A stretch of DNA of 11,068 nucleotides from Eubacterium sp. (GTDB taxonomy: Bacteria > Bacillota > Clostridia > Oscillospirales > Acutalibacteraceae). Below the pieces are notes generated by a model that was not told where the DNA came from, ran no database searches, and was given only the letters and a program-made list of their open reading frames with translations. Positions 8,350-11,068 of this stretch are shown one piece after another. Each line of letters begins with the position of its first letter. The first letter of the stretch is position 1. The DNA lies in contig JAILGO010000184.1 in the NCBI GenBank assembly GCA_024696725.1, forward strand, positions 1 through 11,068, in the 5' to 3' direction. The translations under genes and the position numbers were made by a program.

Positions 8350-8373
8350 TTTTTGTTAACGATTTGATATAAT
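8345..8373 (+). promoter_or_regulatory. Sigma-A promoter of tex
   Basis: The plus strand has TTGAAT (8345-8350), a 17-base spacer and a perfect TATAAT (8368-8373) preceded by TGA (extended -10). The predicted start near 8380 leaves a leader of about 27 bases carrying an AAAAGGAAA ribosome-binding site 6 bases from the ATG. Confidence 0.88.
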
Positions 8374-8406
8374 GAAAAAGCTAATCTTCAGAAAAGGAAA
8401 ACCGAT

Positions 8407-10551
8407 ATGGATATTGCAAAGCAGCTTGAAATTGAATTTAAGCTTAAGCCGTGGCAGGTAAAAAGCACGCTTGAGCTTATCGACGACGGAAACACTATTC
8501 CCTTTATCGCAAGATACCGTAAGGAAGCCACGGGCTCGCTTGACGACCAGCTTTTAAGAGAGCTTAACGACAGACTTGCTTATCTTCGCAATCTCGGGGA
8601 GCAAAAGGAAAAGGTTATCAATTCCATTACCGAGCAGGAGCTTATGACTGACGAGATAATGGAAGCTATCGAAGCCGCAAAGACGATGACTGAGCTCGAG
8701 GATATCTACCGTCCGTTCAGACCAAAGAGAAAGACAAGAGCCTCTGTCGCAAAAGCGAAGGGCTTACAGGGTCTTGCGGACGCAATATACGCCCAGGAAA
8801 AGGGTGCGCCGGCTCCCGCTATTCTCGCCGCGGAATACCTGAACGAAGAGGTGGAAACTGTTGAGGACGCTCTTCAGGGGGCAAGAGATATTATCGCCGA
8901 AGCGGTATCCGACGACCCGAAGGGACGGAAGCTTATAAGGCACTCCGTAAGAAGCTCGGGTATAATCACCGTAAAGGGCGCGCAGGAAGAGCTCGGAGTA
9001 TATGAAATGTATAAAGAGTACAGCGAGCCCGTCGGCAAGATTGCAAGACACAGAGTTCTTGCAATCAACCGGGGAGAAAAGGAGGGCTTTCTCAAGGTCT
9101 CTGTTGAGTACGACAAGGTTACCGCCTTAAGCATACTCTCTTCTCTTCACTGTAAAAACAACACCTCGTCAACCGACGAGGTGCTTGAAGCGATAGACGA
9201 CGCGTTCACTCGGCTTATTTTCCCCTCCGTTGAGCGCGAAATCAGAAACGAGCTCACGGACGTAGCCTGCGAGGCCTCTATCAAGGTTTTCGGTGAAAAC
9301 ACAAGACAGCTTCTTATGCAGCCTCCCGTCAAGGGCAGAGTTACAATCGGACTTGACCCGGGTTACAGAACGGGATGTAAGGTTGCGGTCGTTGACGCGA
9401 CGGGTAAGGTTCTTGACACGGGAGTGATTTATCCCGCGCCGCCGCACAGCAGAATTGACGAAGCGAAGGCTAAAATCAAGGCGCTTGTTAAAAAACATAA
9501 CGTCAAAATGTTCGCAATAGGAAACGGGACCGCTTCTCACGAAACGGAGGTATTCGCGGCTGAGGTCATAAAGGAGCTCGACTGCGGTATCAGCTATATG
9601 GTAGTCAGCGAGGCAGGCGCTTCCGTTTACAGCGCTTCGAAGCTTGCCGCCGAAGAATTCCCCGACTACGACGTAAGCCTTCGTTCCGCAGTTTCGATAG
9701 CGAGAAGATTACAGGACCCGCTCGCAGAGCTTGTAAAAATTGACCCGAAGGCAATCGGAGTCGGTCAGTACCAGCACGATATGCCTCAGAAAGAGCTTAC
9801 GGGAGCTCTTGACGGCGTAGTTGAGGACTGCGTAAACTCGGTAGGAGTCGACCTCAACACAGCTTCCCCGCAGCTTCTCGGCAGAGTTTCGGGCATTAAC
9901 GCTTCTATTGCGAAGAACATAGTTACTTACAGAGAGGAAAGCGGTATTTTCACCTCTCGCGAACAGCTTAAAAAGGTTTCAAAGCTCGGTCCCAAGGCGT
10001 TCGAGCAATGCGCGGGCTTTCTTCGTGTAGCCGAGAGCAAAAACGTTCTCGACAACACCGCAGTTCACCCCGAAAGCTATGCCGCCGCAAAGCAGCTTCT
10101 CAAGCTTTGCGATGTCAGCGACGGAGATATCAGAGACGGTAATATCGGCGCTCTCAAAGCAAAGGTTGAAACCGTCGGCACGTCGGCGCTCGCGGTAGAG
10201 CTCGGTATCGGCGAGCCTACGCTAAAAGACATTGTATCCGAGCTATCAAAGCCCGGGCGCGACCCGAGAGACGAGCTTCCCCAGCCAATGCTCAGAACGG
10301 ACGTTATGGGAATCGAGGACCTCAAGGCAGGTATGGAGCTTAAGGGTACGGTAAGAAACGTAATAGACTTCGGCGCGTTCGTTGATATCGGCGTCCATCA
10401 GGACGGACTCGTACACATAAGTCAGATTACGAACAGATTTATCAGGCATCCGTCGGAGATTCTTAAGGTCGGCGATATAGTAACCGTATGGGTAATCGAG
10501 GCTGACACAAAGCGAAACCGAATTTCGCTTACGATGAAAAAGCCAAAATAA
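8407..10551 (+). CDS. tex: Tex family RNA-binding transcription accessory protein
   Basis: A 714-residue cytoplasmic Tex protein, the bacterial relative of eukaryotic Spt6, thought to bind nucleic acid and RNA polymerase or act in RNA turnover. The N-terminal helical Tex_N region (about 1-190) has the signature IPFIARYRKEATGSLDD (31-47) and ELEDIYRPFRPKRKTRA. A YqgF/RNase H-like domain begins at TIGLDPGYRTGCKVAVVD (313-330) and runs through AIGNGTASHET (370-380). The SVYSAS...SLRSAVSIARRLQDPLAELVKIDPKAIGVGQYQHD segment (407-458) is highly conserved. Tandem helix-hairpin-helix motifs occupy about 480-550 (VDLNTASPQLL...GPKAFEQCAGFLR). A C-terminal S1 domain spans about 640-711 (GTVRNVIDFGAFVDIG, GLVHISQI). 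Length and order are canonical. The gene is transcribed divergently from glmS and ends in a bidirectional terminator. Confidence 0.98.
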   Translation: MDIAKQLEIEFKLKPWQVKSTLELIDDGNTIPFIARYRKEATGSLDDQLLRELNDRLAYLRNLGEQKEKVINSITEQELMTDEIMEAIEAAKTMTELEDIYRPFRPKRKTRASVAKAKGLQGLADAIYAQEKGAPAPAILAAEYLNEEVETVEDALQGARDIIAEAVSDDPKGRKLIRHSVRSSGIITVKGAQEELGVYEMYKEYSEPVGKIARHRVLAINRGEKEGFLKVSVEYDKVTALSILSSLHCKNNTSSTDEVLEAIDDAFTRLIFPSVEREIRNELTDVACEASIKVFGENTRQLLMQPPVKGRVTIGLDPGYRTGCKVAVVDATGKVLDTGVIYPAPPHSRIDEAKAKIKALVKKHNVKMFAIGNGTASHETEVFAAEVIKELDCGISYMVVSEAGASVYSASKLAAEEFPDYDVSLRSAVSIARRLQDPLAELVKIDPKAIGVGQYQHDMPQKELTGALDGVVEDCVNSVGVDLNTASPQLLGRVSGINASIAKNIVTYREESGIFTSREQLKKVSKLGPKAFEQCAGFLRVAESKNVLDNTAVHPESYAAAKQLLKLCDVSDGDIRDGNIGALKAKVETVGTSALAVELGIGEPTLKDIVSELSKPGRDPRDELPQPMLRTDVMGIEDLKAGMELKGTVRNVIDFGAFVDIGVHQDGLVHISQITNRFIRHPSEILKVGDIVTVWVIEADTKRNRISLTMKKPK

Positions 10552-10592
10552 AAAATAAACGGCTGTCGGGCGACAGCCGTTTTAATTATTTC
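10551..10592. terminator. Bidirectional intrinsic terminator between convergent genes
   Basis: AACGGCTGTC (10558-10567) and GACAGCCGTT (10572-10581) form a 10-bp stem with a GGGC loop. On the plus strand it is followed by TTAATTATTTC-type U-rich sequence for tex. On the minus strand it is followed by TATTTTTTATTTT for the convergent membrane-protein gene. It starts about 7 bases after the tex stop codon and 5 bases beyond the other gene's stop codon, so one hairpin serves both. Confidence 0.93.
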
Positions 10593-11068
10593 TTTTTCTT
10601 CTTTTTCTTTTTCGAAGCCTTTACTTCCTCTTCCGTTTTTCCGGTAACTCTGTGAATTTCCGCCTCTCTAAGCGCGTTCTCGCGGAGCTCGCGTCTGTCG
10701 TCGGCTCTTCTCCAGATAAAGTAGATTATCAATACCGCTGCGACGATATCGAGAAGAACAAGCACAACGAGCACGTTGTTCACAACGGTCTTAATCTTTG
10801 AAAGCTTATCGAGGATTTTCATCACCGACATAACCTTAAGCTGAGCGCCTGTGATATTGAATTCCTGAATTCTCCCGTCGTTTTCTATCTTATTTCCGTC
10901 CCAGTCATAGACGTTAACAATATTAAGATAGTCCAGAAGCTTTTCCACCTTTGTCGAATCAAAATCAACGTTAACCTCAAGGCGCACGGTAAACTTTGTT
11001 CCGCTTCCCGATTCAAGCTCAACGGGACGGGACATTAACTTATCCATTAAAACAAGCGTTCTTTTATC
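10586..11068 (-). CDS. Membrane protein with Lys-rich C-terminus, partial (5' end outside window)
   Basis: I do not recognise the family. The reading frame is open to the right edge of the window. The first internal ATGs (11047 and 11035) lack a convincing ribosome-binding site, so this is most likely the C-terminal part of a longer protein. Counting from the ATG at 11047, residues 1-85 are soluble and include a beta-rich stretch (TKFTVRLEVNVDFD). Residues 88-112 form one strong membrane helix (from VVNNVLVVLV to YFIWRR). A charged helix (about 113-145, RRELRENALREAE) leads to a run of eight lysines at the C-terminus. The arginine-rich flank after the helix suggests the tail is cytoplasmic and the N-terminal portion extracytoplasmic. 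The lysine run is encoded by alternating AAA and AAG codons. Confidence 0.75.
   Translation of the reverse strand, partial: DKRTLVLMDKLMSRPVELESGSGTKFTVRLEVNVDFDSTKVEKLLDYLNIVNVYDWDGNKIENDGRIQEFNITGAQLKVMSVMKILDKLSKIKTVVNNVLVVLVLLDIVAAVLIIYFIWRRADDRRELRENALREAEIHRVTGKTEEEVKASKKKKKKKK

Noticed and set aside
8764..9540. Overlapping minus-strand reading frames inside tex
   Set aside because: They are antisense shadows of a well-conserved gene, with no ribosome-binding sites or recognisable domains.

Overview
The window looks like a chromosomal stretch of a low-to-moderate GC Gram-positive Firmicute, probably an uncultured gut clostridium of the Oscillospiraceae/Lachnospiraceae kind. This is inferred from strong AGGAGG-type ribosome-binding sites, consensus sigma-A promoters, a T-box leader (a Firmicutes hallmark), U-tailed terminators and a GH51 arabinofuranosidase typical of plant-fibre degraders. 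There are no mobile elements, tRNAs, rRNAs or CRISPR arrays. Most genes are housekeeping or metabolic.

Layout, left to right. Positions 149-3045 (minus strand) hold a probable three-gene operon read from a promoter at 3074-3102: an M20 peptidase (peptidase T-like), a DUF2804 protein, and a three-TM zinc-ribbon membrane protein with a very acidic Phe/Asp-rich tail. Positions 3146-4870 (minus) form a separate unit: a consensus promoter, a complete T-box riboswitch with a TGG (tryptophan) specifier, and a TrpB2-type tryptophan synthase beta-like enzyme, closed by a UUCG-loop terminator. Positions 4885-6375 (minus) encode a GH51 alpha-L-arabinofuranosidase, and 6426-8234 (minus) encode GlmS. A terminator lies between these two, with its U-tract touching the arabinofuranosidase ribosome-binding site. 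Positions 8235-8406 are a divergent promoter region with a 16-bp perfect palindrome. Positions 8407-10551 (plus) encode the RNA-binding protein Tex. A bidirectional terminator separates it from a convergent membrane-protein gene (minus) that runs off the right edge.

How the parts relate: the best-supported regulatory system is the Trp-responsive T-box. When uncharged tRNA-Trp accumulates it should switch on the stand-alone TrpB-like enzyme, which probably makes Trp from scavenged indole and serine, since no trpA or other trp gene is present. The arabinofuranosidase has no evident terminator of its own, so its transcripts would enter the T-box leader. GlmS (amino-sugar synthesis) and Tex are divergently transcribed from back-to-back consensus promoters. 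I see no clear evidence of a new multi-gene system. The most worthwhile oddities are the three-arm T-box expression platform, the glmS/tex palindrome, and the acidic-tailed zinc-ribbon membrane protein.
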